64,000 nucleotides of DNA from RPRB01 sp035501615 (GTDB lineage: Bacteria; Myxococcota; Myxococcia; Myxococcales; Myxococcaceae): the NCBI GenBank assembly GCA_035501615.1, contig DATJVY010000152.1:62001-126000 (forward strand), read 5' to 3'. The position numbers and the translations under genes are program-made. Positions 37,419-52,672 of this stretch are shown in pieces (the first letter of the stretch is position 1; each line of letters starts with the position of its first letter). Under the pieces are notes generated by a model that was not told where the DNA came from, searched no databases, and saw only the letters and a program-made list of their open reading frames with translations.

Positions 37419-37445
37419 ATACCTCGTCAGGGGGCATACCTCGTC
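37419..37445 (-). promoter_or_regulatory. direct repeat, candidate operator upstream of msrA
   Basis: ATACCTCGTC occurs at 37419-37428 and again at 37436-37445, a 17-bp period. GACGAG at 37406-37411 also forms an inverted repeat with the first copy. The repeats are 70-95 bp before the msrA ATG and about 125 bp before the rplJ promoter. Their spacing, under two helical turns, suits a dimeric regulator. The regulator is unknown. Confidence 0.35.
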
Positions 37446-37569
37446 GGGCGGCTCGGCAGCCGGGACGGTCCAGTGAGGGCGGATCCAGGCCTTTCCTCGC
37501 TCGCAAGTCCCTCACGCAAGGGGATGGCCGGACCGAATTCCGGGCCGAACCACCCGAACCCACGTCGCT

Positions 37570-37598
37570 TTGACATTCGGCCCGGTCGTTGCTACATG
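37570..37598 (+). promoter_or_regulatory. promoter of rplJL-rpoBC
   Basis: A perfect -35 box TTGACA (37570-37575) lies 17 bp before TACATG (37593-37598). It stands alone in GC-rich sequence some 270 bp upstream of rplJ and leads into a long structured leader. The 37351-37569 stretch before it holds the msrA control region and nothing else I can support. Confidence 0.65.
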
Positions 37599-37604
37599 CG
37601 CCGG

Positions 37605-37871
37605 CTCCGCCGGGGCCATCCCCGGCGAACCCCCTGGTCCAAGACCGCAGGGACGGGTGCGACTCCCGTCGAAATGGAGGCTGGCGACGGCCAGACCTCC
37701 GGCCCTGCCGAGACACGAGGGAGCGCTGGGACCCTGGACGCAGGGACCCGGGACGTGGGGGCCAGCCCCGCACAAGACGGGCACCGCGAGGTGTCCCTCT
37801 CGCTCTTGCCACTCTGGCTCAGGGCAGCACGCCAGGCCGTCGGACGGCCGGCACGAAGGAGGTGAGACAGA
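37605..37871 (+). ncRNA. rplJ leader, probable L10(L12)4 autoregulatory leader
   Basis: About 265 nt of untranslated, strongly self-complementary sequence lie between the promoter and rplJ. They contain several GC-rich inverted repeats, for example around CCGGCTCCGCCGGGGCC and CTGGGACCCTGGACGCAGGG. The leader ends in the very strong ribosome binding site AAGGAGGTGAGA. Its place and size match the L10-binding leader that represses rplJL translation in many bacteria. I infer this from position; the exact fold was not computed. Confidence 0.5.
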
Positions 37872-38396
37872 GTGGAGAAGAGCGAGAAGGAAGTGATGAT
37901 CAAGGAGCTGAACGCGAAGTTCGCGCGGGCCAAGACGGCCATCGTGGCGGAGTTCTCGAAGCTCAACGTCGAGACGGTGACCCGGCTGAGGAAGAAGTTC
38001 CGCGAGTCGGGCGTGGACTACAGGGTCCTGAAGAACACGCTCGCCCGACGGGCTGCGAAGGGCACCCCGGTCGAGGTGGTGAGCGCCGACTTCAAGGGCC
38101 CGGTGGCGATCGCGCTCGGGTACGACGACGTGGTCGTCCCGGCGAAGATCCTGTCCGAGTTCATCAAGGACCTCGAGACCATCAAGGTCCGGAGCGCGGT
38201 CGTCGACGGCAAGAAGACCGACGCCGCCGGCGTGGCTGCACTGGCGAAGATGCCGGGGCTGCCCGAGCTCCGGGCGAAGATCCTCGGCCTCCTCAACCAG
38301 CCGGCCGGCAAGCTCGCCCGGACGGTGGCCGAGCCAGGGAGCCGCCTCGCCCGCCTGATCAAGGCCAGGGCGGAGGCATTGGAGAAGACAGGTTAA
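37872..38396 (+). CDS. rplJ: 50S ribosomal protein L10
   Basis: A 174-residue L10 from GTG 37872. The N-terminal rRNA-binding part is recognised by KTAIVAEFSKLNVETVTRLRKKFRESGVDYRVLKNTL, and the C-terminal helix that binds L7/L12 dimers by LARLIKARAEALEK. A strong Shine-Dalgarno AAGGAGGTGAGA is 6-7 nt upstream. First gene of the rplJ-rplL-rpoB-rpoC operon. Confidence 0.97.
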   Translation: MEKSEKEVMIKELNAKFARAKTAIVAEFSKLNVETVTRLRKKFRESGVDYRVLKNTLARRAAKGTPVEVVSADFKGPVAIALGYDDVVVPAKILSEFIKDLETIKVRSAVVDGKKTDAAGVAALAKMPGLPELRAKILGLLNQPAGKLARTVAEPGSRLARLIKARAEALEKTG

Positions 38397-38480
38397 TTGA
38401 AGCAATAAGTTTTTTAAACCCATCACCTGGGACCACTCTGCTGCACGGAGTCAAGTCCCGTTAAGAGGCTGAATTCCGCC

Positions 38481-38861
38481 ATGGCAGACCTGAATCACAT
38501 CGTCGACTCGCTGTCCTCCCTCACCGTGATGGAGGCCGCCGAGCTGGTGAAGAAGCTCGAGGAGAAGTGGGGCGTCTCCGCAGCCGCCGTCGCCGTCGCC
38601 GCCGCTGGCGCCGGTGCGGGGGGCGCGGCCGCCGCTCCCGCGGAGGAGAAGACCGAGTTCACGGTCGTCCTCGCGAACGCGGGCGCGAACAAGATCAACG
38701 TCATCAAGGAGATCCGCGCCATCACCGGCCTGGGCCTGAAGGAGGCCAAGGATCTGGTCGAGGGCGCCCCGAAGACGGTGAAGGAAGGCGTCAACAAGGA
38801 CGACGCCAAGAAGATCAAGGACCAGCTCACCGCGGCTGGCGCCACCGTCGAGATCAAGTAA
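38481..38861 (+). CDS. rplL: 50S ribosomal protein L7/L12
   Basis: A 126-residue L12: N-terminal dimerisation domain (VDSLSSLTVMEAAELVKKLEEKWGVS), an Ala/Gly hinge at about 35-53, and a C-terminal factor-binding domain with KINVIKEIRAITGLGLKEAKDLVEGAP. The 84-bp gap after rplJ is unusually A/T-rich (AATAAGTTTTTTAAA) for this genome. That could be a processing or boosted-translation site, since L12 is needed in four to six copies. Confidence 0.97.
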   Translation: MADLNHIVDSLSSLTVMEAAELVKKLEEKWGVSAAAVAVAAAGAGAGGAAAAPAEEKTEFTVVLANAGANKINVIKEIRAITGLGLKEAKDLVEGAPKTVKEGVNKDDAKKIKDQLTAAGATVEIK

Positions 38862-38943
38862 CCGCTCCCGGGTCCTTTCGCGGACGGGCGGGGCCCCACG
38901 TCCCCCGCCGGTCGCGCGCGTGACCCGCGAGCGTCCAGAGGCG

Positions 38944-38978
38944 TGCCGGCGACCTCCTCCTGACGAGGGGCGCCGGCA
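38944..38978 (+). terminator. attenuator/processing hairpin between rplL and rpoB
   Basis: TGCCGGCG (38944-38951) pairs perfectly with CGCCGGCA (38971-38978). Inner CTC/GAG pairing reduces the 19-nt loop. No U-tract follows, so full termination is unlikely. The position matches the partial terminator or RNase site that lowers rpoBC expression relative to rplJL in other bacteria. Confidence 0.45.
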
Positions 38979-39026
38979 TCGCCGTTTGAAGAAACCAGGA
39001 GCCTTTCCCGCCGTCAGGGAGACCGA

Positions 39027-43238
<4,212 letters not shown>

Positions 43239-43353
43239 CGTGTTTCCGGCGCTCCGCAGGACGGGGGGCGCTGCTTGAGAATCGATGTGGTGGCCGGGCC
43301 CCCGCGCGGATGCGCGACCCCGGCTGGACGTGAACGAAAGACTTCGGAGGCAA

Positions 43354-47572
<4,219 letters not shown>

Positions 47573-47605
47573 GCCGCGCTCCGGCGCGACCCCGGGAAGT
47601 CTTTC

Positions 47606-47643
47606 GAGGGCCGTCCCCGTCCTGCGAGGCGGGGGCGGCCCTC
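47606..47643 (+). terminator. terminator hairpin after rpoC
   Basis: GAGGGCCG (47606-47613) pairs with CGGCCCTC (47636-47643). The stem continues inward through a T-G pair and CCCC/GGGG, giving about 13 paired positions. Only short T-containing sequence (GTGCTTCC) follows, so it may work with Rho or as a 3'-end stabiliser. Confidence 0.65.
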
Positions 47644-47782
47644 GTGCTTCCGGGCAGCGCCCGATGTGATCGCCATGCCCCGATGGGCCGTGTCCGCGTG
47701 GTCACAACCGGAGCGCGCAGCCGTGCACATTGCCGGCCCCCGAGCGCGGACAACCCTGCGGCTCCCGGAGCTCTGCTCGGCT

Positions 47783-47803
47783 CATTCGGTTGCGGGCCGA
47801 ATG
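47783..47803 (+). repeat. 7-bp inverted repeat before the vWA-vWD gene
   Basis: CATTCGG (47783-47789) and CCGAATG (47797-47803) form a perfect hairpin with a 7-nt loop. It is located just before the ribosome-binding GCAGGAGGGG and 30 bp before ATG 47834. It could affect translation or bind a regulator. The rest of 47644-47833 shows no gene. Confidence 0.4.
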
Positions 47804-47833
47804 TTGCAGGAGGGGTCGCCCAAGGGGTGAACC

Positions 47834-49615
47834 ATGCACTTGGGACCTGCGTCTTCGGGGTGGCGAGCCGCTCGCTGGGCGTTCCTGGGGCTGCTCCCGC
47901 TCGTGCTCGCGGGAGCGGTGAGCTCTCCGGGCACCGGTGGCGGCTCGGACGCCGGGAGCGGAGGAGGCGGATCGGACTCGGGCATCGCGCAGCAGCACTG
48001 CGGCCCGATGGACGTCGCCTTCGTGCTCGACGTGACCGGGAGCATGGGTGGGGCGATCGGAAGCGTGAAGGCCGCGATCCCACAGCTCCTGGACCAGATC
48101 GTCGCCGCGTCGGGAGGTGACTACCGCGCCGAGCTGGTGGTGTTCCACGACGACGTGGAGGTGCTGGTGCCGTTCGCCGCGGGGAACCGGACGGACATCC
48201 AGAACCAGGTGAGCGGGCTCTTCGCCTCCGGCGGCAACAACGAGCCCGAGGCCTCCGACGAGGCGCTCCGCACGGTCATCGATGCGCTCGGGCCCCGGCC
48301 GCACCAGACCGGCACCGCGCTGCCGTTCCGGAGCACGGCGCTGAAGATCATCGTGCTCGTCACCGATGCTCACCCGGGCGGATTCGACGACACCTACACC
48401 CCCGGGGTGGATGACGTGAACGCGAACCAGCGGGCGCTCGACGCGGCGGCCGCGGGCATCAAGATCTCGGCGGTCTACATCCCCGACGGACCGAGCGGAC
48501 CGATCCCGGACATCGTGGCGATCATGCAGAACTACGCCACGAAGACCGGCGGCATCTACGTGCAGACCCAGCCGGACGGCACGGGCACCTCCGACGCGAT
48601 CCGGGAGATCATCTCCGAGTGCGGCGGCGGCCCGCCCCCCGACGGTGGCACGCCGGACGGAGGCGGCGGCGGTGGGAACGGCGACGTGCACTTCCGCACC
48701 TTCGCGGGTCAGGCCTACGACTTCCAGCGGCCCGGCTGCCTGCGGCTGGCCGAGTCCCGGTCGTCGGGGAGCAACGTGGCGCTGCAGATCGACACCCGGC
48801 CGTGGGTGAACAACGCCGACACGTCGGTCACCAACCGCCTGGCGCTCTCGATCCCCGACGGGCGGGCGAGGCCCTACACGCTGGTGCTCGACATCGCCGC
48901 GCCACACCTGACCATCGAGGGCAACGGCGACAGCCTGCCGGTGGTCGTCGGGAATCTCGACGGGATCGGCTGGGTGGCCTTCAAGGAGCCCGGGACGCTG
49001 AAGCTCCTCGCCGACGTCCAGGTCGCCCGCAAGAGCTTCGGCGGGACGATCGGCTACGAGTACCTGGTCACCTACCACGGCGGGACGAGCGACGGCTCGC
49101 AGGTCCATGCCATCGCCTTCCCGACCTACATGAACGTGACGATGATCCCCGTGCCTGGCTTCTCGGTCGAGGGGATGGCCGGGAGCTCGCCGGGGCGGTC
49201 GGCGCTGAACTTCGGTGACGGGTCGGGAGCCACGGCCACCGTGGCCCAGCTCCGGAGCAACGTGGCGACGCTCAACGCCTTCGCCCGGAGCTGGTCCACC
49301 GAGGTGAGCGGCACGCTCTTCCCCAGCGGCTGTCCGGGGACGGTCGAGACCCAGGACGCGATCATCGCGCCGACAGCGGCGCAGCAGGCGGCGGTGGCGG
49401 CCACCTGTCAGGCGAACGGCATCGGCCCCGACGCCGGCGCCGCGTGGGAGGGGTGCATCTTCGACGCGGTCGTGGGTGGCGCGCCCGCGGCGTACAACGC
49501 CGGCGTCACCTACACCCGCCAGCAGCTGGGGAAGCCCGCCGGTACGCCGGCTCCCATCCAGCAGACGTTCGGCGGTGCGGACGCGGGCACGTCGAGGACG
49601 TCGAAGACGGACTGA
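47834..49615 (+). CDS. secreted vWA-vWD multidomain protein
   Basis: A 593-residue exported protein. The signal peptide (WAFLGLLPLVLAGA) is followed by a Gly/Ser linker. The vWA domain (about 55-260) has the MIDAS motif DVTGSMGG and LVTDAHPGGFDD. A Gly/Pro linker leads to a vWD-like domain (about 285-460) starting GDVHFRTFAGQAYDFQRPGCLRLAES. A Cys-containing C8-like tail (GCPGTVE, ATCQANGIG, WEGCIFD) ends the protein. vWD domains in eukaryotes multimerise mucins and von Willebrand factor; the bacterial role is probably adhesion or matrix binding. A good SD (GCAGGAGGGG) precedes ATG 47834. It is unrelated in layout to the vWA paralogs at 26487 and 27928. Confidence 0.82.
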   Translation: MHLGPASSGWRAARWAFLGLLPLVLAGAVSSPGTGGGSDAGSGGGGSDSGIAQQHCGPMDVAFVLDVTGSMGGAIGSVKAAIPQLLDQIVAASGGDYRAELVVFHDDVEVLVPFAAGNRTDIQNQVSGLFASGGNNEPEASDEALRTVIDALGPRPHQTGTALPFRSTALKIIVLVTDAHPGGFDDTYTPGVDDVNANQRALDAAAAGIKISAVYIPDGPSGPIPDIVAIMQNYATKTGGIYVQTQPDGTGTSDAIREIISECGGGPPPDGGTPDGGGGGGNGDVHFRTFAGQAYDFQRPGCLRLAESRSSGSNVALQIDTRPWVNNADTSVTNRLALSIPDGRARPYTLVLDIAAPHLTIEGNGDSLPVVVGNLDGIGWVAFKEPGTLKLLADVQVARKSFGGTIGYEYLVTYHGGTSDGSQVHAIAFPTYMNVTMIPVPGFSVEGMAGSSPGRSALNFGDGSGATATVAQLRSNVATLNAFARSWSTEVSGTLFPSGCPGTVETQDAIIAPTAAQQAAVAATCQANGIGPDAGAAWEGCIFDAVVGGAPAAYNAGVTYTRQQLGKPAGTPAPIQQTFGGADAGTSRTSKTD

Positions 49616-49794
49616 GCAGCGAGGCGGCGCCGCATCGCTCACTGGGGGGGTGGGGTGCGCGGGCGAGGCCCCCGGGCGCCGGCCGTGACACTTCAGCGAC
49701 ACTGTTGGCGGCTTCCGCCGACGGACTCTGTACCCCTCCGAGGGGTGCCCACCGGCCCGGATTCGTGGCAAACGGAGGGATCCGGAGGTGTCGC

Positions 49795-50262
49795 ATGCTC
49801 GCGGTGGGGGACACGGCGCCCGAGTTCGAGGCGCGCGACTGTCAGGGTCGGTCCGTCCGGCTCGGGGACTTCCGCGGCCGGCGGCTCGTCCTCTTCTTCT
49901 TCCCCAAGGCCTTCACCGCCGGGTGCACCGAGGAGATCCGTCACTTCCGCGACAACCAGGCCCGCATCCGCGGCCTGGGGGGCGAGCTGGTCGGCGTCTC
50001 GGTGGATCGCCCCGACGTGCAGTGCGAGTTCGCCCGCAGCGAGCAGATCGAGTACCCGCTCCTCGGCGACAGCGACCGGAAGATCAGCGAGAAGTTCGGG
50101 GTCCTCTGGCCGCTGGTCCGGATCAACCGCCGGGTGACCTTTCTCATCTCGCCGGACGGACGCATCGAGGAGGTCATCCAGCACGAGCGCCAGGTCTGGC
50201 GGCACCTCGACGACGTCATCGCCGCGCTCGAGCGGCGCGTCGGCGCCCCCGCGCCGGCCTGA
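49795..50262 (+). CDS. bcp: peroxiredoxin, BCP/AhpC-TSA type
   Basis: A 155-residue peroxiredoxin. VGDTAPEFEARDCQG opens the thioredoxin fold, the peroxidatic site is FFPKAFTAGCTEEIRHFRDN with C44, and GVSVDRPDVQCEFARSEQIEYPLLGD follows. The Thr-x-x-Cys spacing fits the BCP branch, although the usual Pro at the motif start is shifted. It reduces peroxides with electrons from thioredoxin or glutathione-like donors. GGAGGTG lies upstream of ATG 49795. First of a series of sulfur-chemistry genes. Confidence 0.88.
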   Translation: MLAVGDTAPEFEARDCQGRSVRLGDFRGRRLVLFFFPKAFTAGCTEEIRHFRDNQARIRGLGGELVGVSVDRPDVQCEFARSEQIEYPLLGDSDRKISEKFGVLWPLVRINRRVTFLISPDGRIEEVIQHERQVWRHLDDVIAALERRVGAPAPA

Positions 50263-50274
50263 GACGGGACCTCC

Positions 50275-50628
50275 TCAGGGCGGCAGCGCCACCGCGCAGC
50301 TCTGCAGCGCCTCGGGCCGGTTCTTCATCACCAGGGTCCAGCGGTCCACGGACTTCCCCGTCGCCTCGTCGAAGGTCGGTGTCCCGCCCGCGTACATCGT
50401 GCCCTCGGGGTTCCCGTAGGCGTCGAGCCCGTGGCCCTTGAGCCACTTCTCGACGCACTCGGCCTGCTTCGCCTCCACCCGGACCGCCTGCGGCGCGGGA
50501 CCGGACGCCGTCGGCCGCGCGGCAGGAGCGGCGGGCTGGGCCGGCGCCGGTGCGCTCGCCTGGTGCGGGCTGGAGGGCCGACACGCGGCCGCGGCGAGGA
50601 GCACGAGCGGGAGCAGGGCAGGGCGCAT
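50275..50628 (-). CDS. small lipoprotein of unknown function
   Basis: From ATG 50628 the protein has 117 residues: signal peptide with lipobox LAAAAC, a Pro/Ala-rich linker, and a compact domain (QAECVEKWLKGHGLDAYGNP, then TPTFDEATGKSVDRWTLVMKNRPE, ending LQSCAVALPP). One Cys pair could be oxidised. No family is recognised. A TAGGGT box 8 nt before the start overlaps the -10 of the divergent ThiF-like gene. The longer open frame is rejected because it runs through that promoter into the neighbour. Confidence 0.6.
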   Translation of the reverse strand: MRPALLPLVLLAAAACRPSSPHQASAPAPAQPAAPAARPTASGPAPQAVRVEAKQAECVEKWLKGHGLDAYGNPEGTMYAGGTPTFDEATGKSVDRWTLVMKNRPEALQSCAVALPP

Positions 50629-50634
50629 GTGACG

Positions 50635-50642
50635 TACCCTAG
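50635..50642. promoter_or_regulatory. overlapping divergent -10 elements
   Basis: TACCCTAG contains TACCCT on the plus strand (50635-50640, 10 nt before the ATG at 50651). The complement gives TAGGGT on the minus strand (50637-50642, 8 nt before ATG 50628). The entire intergenic space is 22 bp, so both transcripts must begin at or near their start codons, and neither gene has a Shine-Dalgarno sequence. Confidence 0.5.
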
Positions 50643-50650
50643 CGCCCCGG

Positions 50651-51310
50651 ATGCAGGGCGCGACGGTGATCATCGGGATGGGGGGACTGGGATGTCCGGC
50701 GGCGGTGGCTCTCGCCGCCTCGGGCGCGGGCCGCCTCACCCTCGTCGACGGCGACGTGGTCGAGCCCTCCAACCTGCACCGCCAGCCGCTCTATGGCCCG
50801 GAGGACGTCGGCCGCCGGAAGGTCGACGTCGCCCTCGAGCGCCTCCGGGCGGCGTTCCCCGAGCTGGCGGTGGAGGCGCTGTGCCTGCGCGTCGGACCGG
50901 GCGAGGTGGACACGCTCCTCGGCGAGCACGCCCTCGCCATCGACGGGACCGACTCGGTCGCAGCCAAGTTCCTCCTCAGCGACGCCGTCGCACGCACCCG
51001 GACCCCCCTGGTGTCGGGAGGTGTCGTGCAGTGGGGCGGCCAGGCGATGCGCATCGACCCCGGCGGCGCTTGCCTCCGCTGTCTGTACGGCACCCCGCCG
51101 CGCGAGGACGAGGTTCCCACCTGCGCCCGCGCTGGCGTTCTGGGCTCCCTGGCCGGCGTCCTCGGAGCGCTCCAGGCCTCCCTGGCCCTCGGCCCGCCCG
51201 CGCCGCCGGGACGGAGCACGCTCCACGTCGTGGACGGCCGGAGCCTCCGCCTCCGGACCCTCACCGTGCCCCGGGTGCCCGGCTGCCCCGGGTGCGGAGC
51301 GGCCGCGTGA
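50651..51310 (+). CDS. E1-like activating enzyme, ThiF/MoeB family, lacking the N-terminal arm
   Basis: A 219-residue adenylation domain that would activate the C-terminal Gly of a ubiquitin-like sulfur carrier with ATP. Visible catalytic features are the nucleotide loop GMGGLG (9-14), the DGDVVEPSNLHRQ segment (D33, N41, R44), K57, DGTD (98-101), the thiol Cys in PTCARAGVLG (C158), and zinc Cys pairs C141/C144 and C212/C215. MoeB normally begins with an arm containing R-Y-x-R-Q whose second Arg reaches into the partner's ATP site. That arm is absent here but opens the protein encoded at 51543. The stop overlaps the next start (GTGA). Confidence 0.88.
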   Translation: MQGATVIIGMGGLGCPAAVALAASGAGRLTLVDGDVVEPSNLHRQPLYGPEDVGRRKVDVALERLRAAFPELAVEALCLRVGPGEVDTLLGEHALAIDGTDSVAAKFLLSDAVARTRTPLVSGGVVQWGGQAMRIDPGGACLRCLYGTPPREDEVPTCARAGVLGSLAGVLGALQASLALGPPAPPGRSTLHVVDGRSLRLRTLTVPRVPGCPGCGAAA

Positions 51311-51549
51311 CCCCCGACGCGCGCATCGACATCACCGCCGAGGTCTGCCCGATGACCTTCGTGCGCACCAAGGTCGCCCTGGAGCGGCTCCCGGTGGGCG
51401 GCCTCCTCGAGGTGCGCCTGAAGGGAGACGAGCCGGTCCGGAACGTTCCGGACAGCGCGCGCGACGCCGGGCACACCGTGCTCGCGCTCGAGCCGCTCGG
51501 CGACGGGAGCTGGAGGCTCCTCCTCCGGAGGGAAGGTCCCGGGTGCTGA
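51307..51549 (+). CDS. TusA/SirA-like sulfurtransferase
   Basis: An 80-residue protein from GTG 51307 with the TusA layout: D-I-T-A-E-V-C-P-M-T followed by FVRTKVALERLP, then GGLLEVRLKGDEPVRNVP and a C-terminal strand LLLR. C14 is the expected persulfide-carrying Cys; the usual C-P-x-P is C-P-M-T here. TusA proteins relay sulfur as persulfide to tRNA, molybdenum or Fe-S pathways. It overlaps both neighbours by 3-7 nt, so stoichiometric coexpression with the E1-like genes is likely. Confidence 0.85.
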   Translation: MTPDARIDITAEVCPMTFVRTKVALERLPVGGLLEVRLKGDEPVRNVPDSARDAGHTVLALEPLGDGSWRLLLRREGPGC

Positions 51550-52526
51550 ACGAGCCGCAGATCCAGCGCTACGCGCGCCAGCTGCTCCTGCGCGACGTGG
51601 GCGAGCGGGGCCAGGAGGCCCTCGGAGCGGTCCGGGTCCGCATCGCCCTCGGCGGTGAGGCCGCGAGCGCCGCTGCCGCCTACCTCTCGGCCGGGGGGAC
51701 GCAGGTCGAGCTCGCCAGGCCCTCGAGCGGCCCCTGGGCCCGGACCCCGCCGCTCCTCGGCGCGCCGCCCGTGCGCCCGCTCGACGTCGTCGCCGCGCCC
51801 GCATCGCCGGAGGGCGAGGGCATCGTCGTTGGAAGCCGCGCTGGCGGCCACGTGCTCTGGTCCGCGGGCGGCGGCGGATGCCCGGCCTGCGTCCGGTCGG
51901 CGGCCGCGGCACTCTCCCCGCCCGGAACCGGCTCCGGTGTCCAGGTCGGAACGGCAATCGCGCTCCTCGCCCAGCGCCGGGCGCTCGGCGTCGCCGCACC
52001 GCTGGAAGCGATGGAGGTCTCGGCGACCGGCGTGCTCTCCACCGGCGGCCCACCCGCCTGCGGCCACTGCCCGCCTGCCGTTCCGCCGGAGGAGCTCGCC
52101 GCGCTGGTCCGGCATCTGCGGACGGCGCTCCCCGACGAGGGCTGCGCGGTGCTCCTCGGAGGGGGAGACCGGGTGCGGCTCGTCCCGATGGAGAACGCCC
52201 AGGCCGCCCACCACCGCCGCGACCCCGAGGCCTTCCCCCGCACTGCGCGGACCGCCTTCAGCCTCGACCCGCGCGCCTGGCTCGCGCTCCTCCGGGAGGC
52301 CGACGCGGCCGGAGAGCGCCCCGTCGCCATCGCCCACTCGCACCCGGAGGGTGACCCGGGCTTCTCGGCCGAGGACCGGCGCTGGGCCGCCCCCGACGGC
52401 CAGCCCCTCTTTCCGGGCGTCGCCCACCTCGTGGTGGCCTTCGGCCAGGGCCGCCCCCCGGCGGCCCGCTGGGCCCTGTGGACCGACGGTGACTTCCGCG
52501 AGCACCCCTGCCCCCTGCCAGAATAA
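51543..52526 (+). CDS. degenerate E1 domain fused to JAMM/MPN+ metallopeptidase
   Basis: A 327-residue fusion from GTG 51543. Residues 6-180 are a MoeB/ThiF-like domain. They keep the N-terminal arm QIQRYARQLLLRD (R12 matches MoeB Arg14) and both zinc Cys pairs (C113/C116 and C173/C176). The glycine loop is degenerate (ALGGEAASAA) and the catalytic Cys and substrate motifs are missing. Residues 195-315 are a JAMM domain with a full metal motif: E217, then H265-S-H267-P, seven residues, S275 and D278. This would cleave an isopeptide or C-terminal tag, as Mec+/Rpn11 relatives do. It is the third gene of an overlapping operon. Confidence 0.82.
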   Translation: MLNEPQIQRYARQLLLRDVGERGQEALGAVRVRIALGGEAASAAAAYLSAGGTQVELARPSSGPWARTPPLLGAPPVRPLDVVAAPASPEGEGIVVGSRAGGHVLWSAGGGGCPACVRSAAAALSPPGTGSGVQVGTAIALLAQRRALGVAAPLEAMEVSATGVLSTGGPPACGHCPPAVPPEELAALVRHLRTALPDEGCAVLLGGGDRVRLVPMENAQAAHHRRDPEAFPRTARTAFSLDPRAWLALLREADAAGERPVAIAHSHPEGDPGFSAEDRRWAAPDGQPLFPGVAHLVVAFGQGRPPAARWALWTDGDFREHPCPLPE

Positions 52527-52585
52527 ACCTGAGCAAGTCCGGACGCCTGGATGGGGCGGCGCCACGGCGTCGGTCGTGGTTCGAA

Positions 52586-52614
52586 TTGTCAAGGAAGGCG
52601 AGTTCGTGTACACA
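52586..52614 (+). promoter_or_regulatory. promoter of the APS-kinase-like gene
   Basis: TTGTCA (52586-52591) and TACACA (52609-52614) are separated by 17 bp. They lie in the 146-bp gap between the E1-JAMM gene and ATG 52673. This suggests the APS-kinase-like gene can be transcribed separately from the E1 operon. Confidence 0.4.
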
Positions 52615-52672
52615 CAAGCCTGCGCAGCGCCTTGCGTTTCAGGCGCTGGTACGAAATTTGCTCGGAGAGTGC

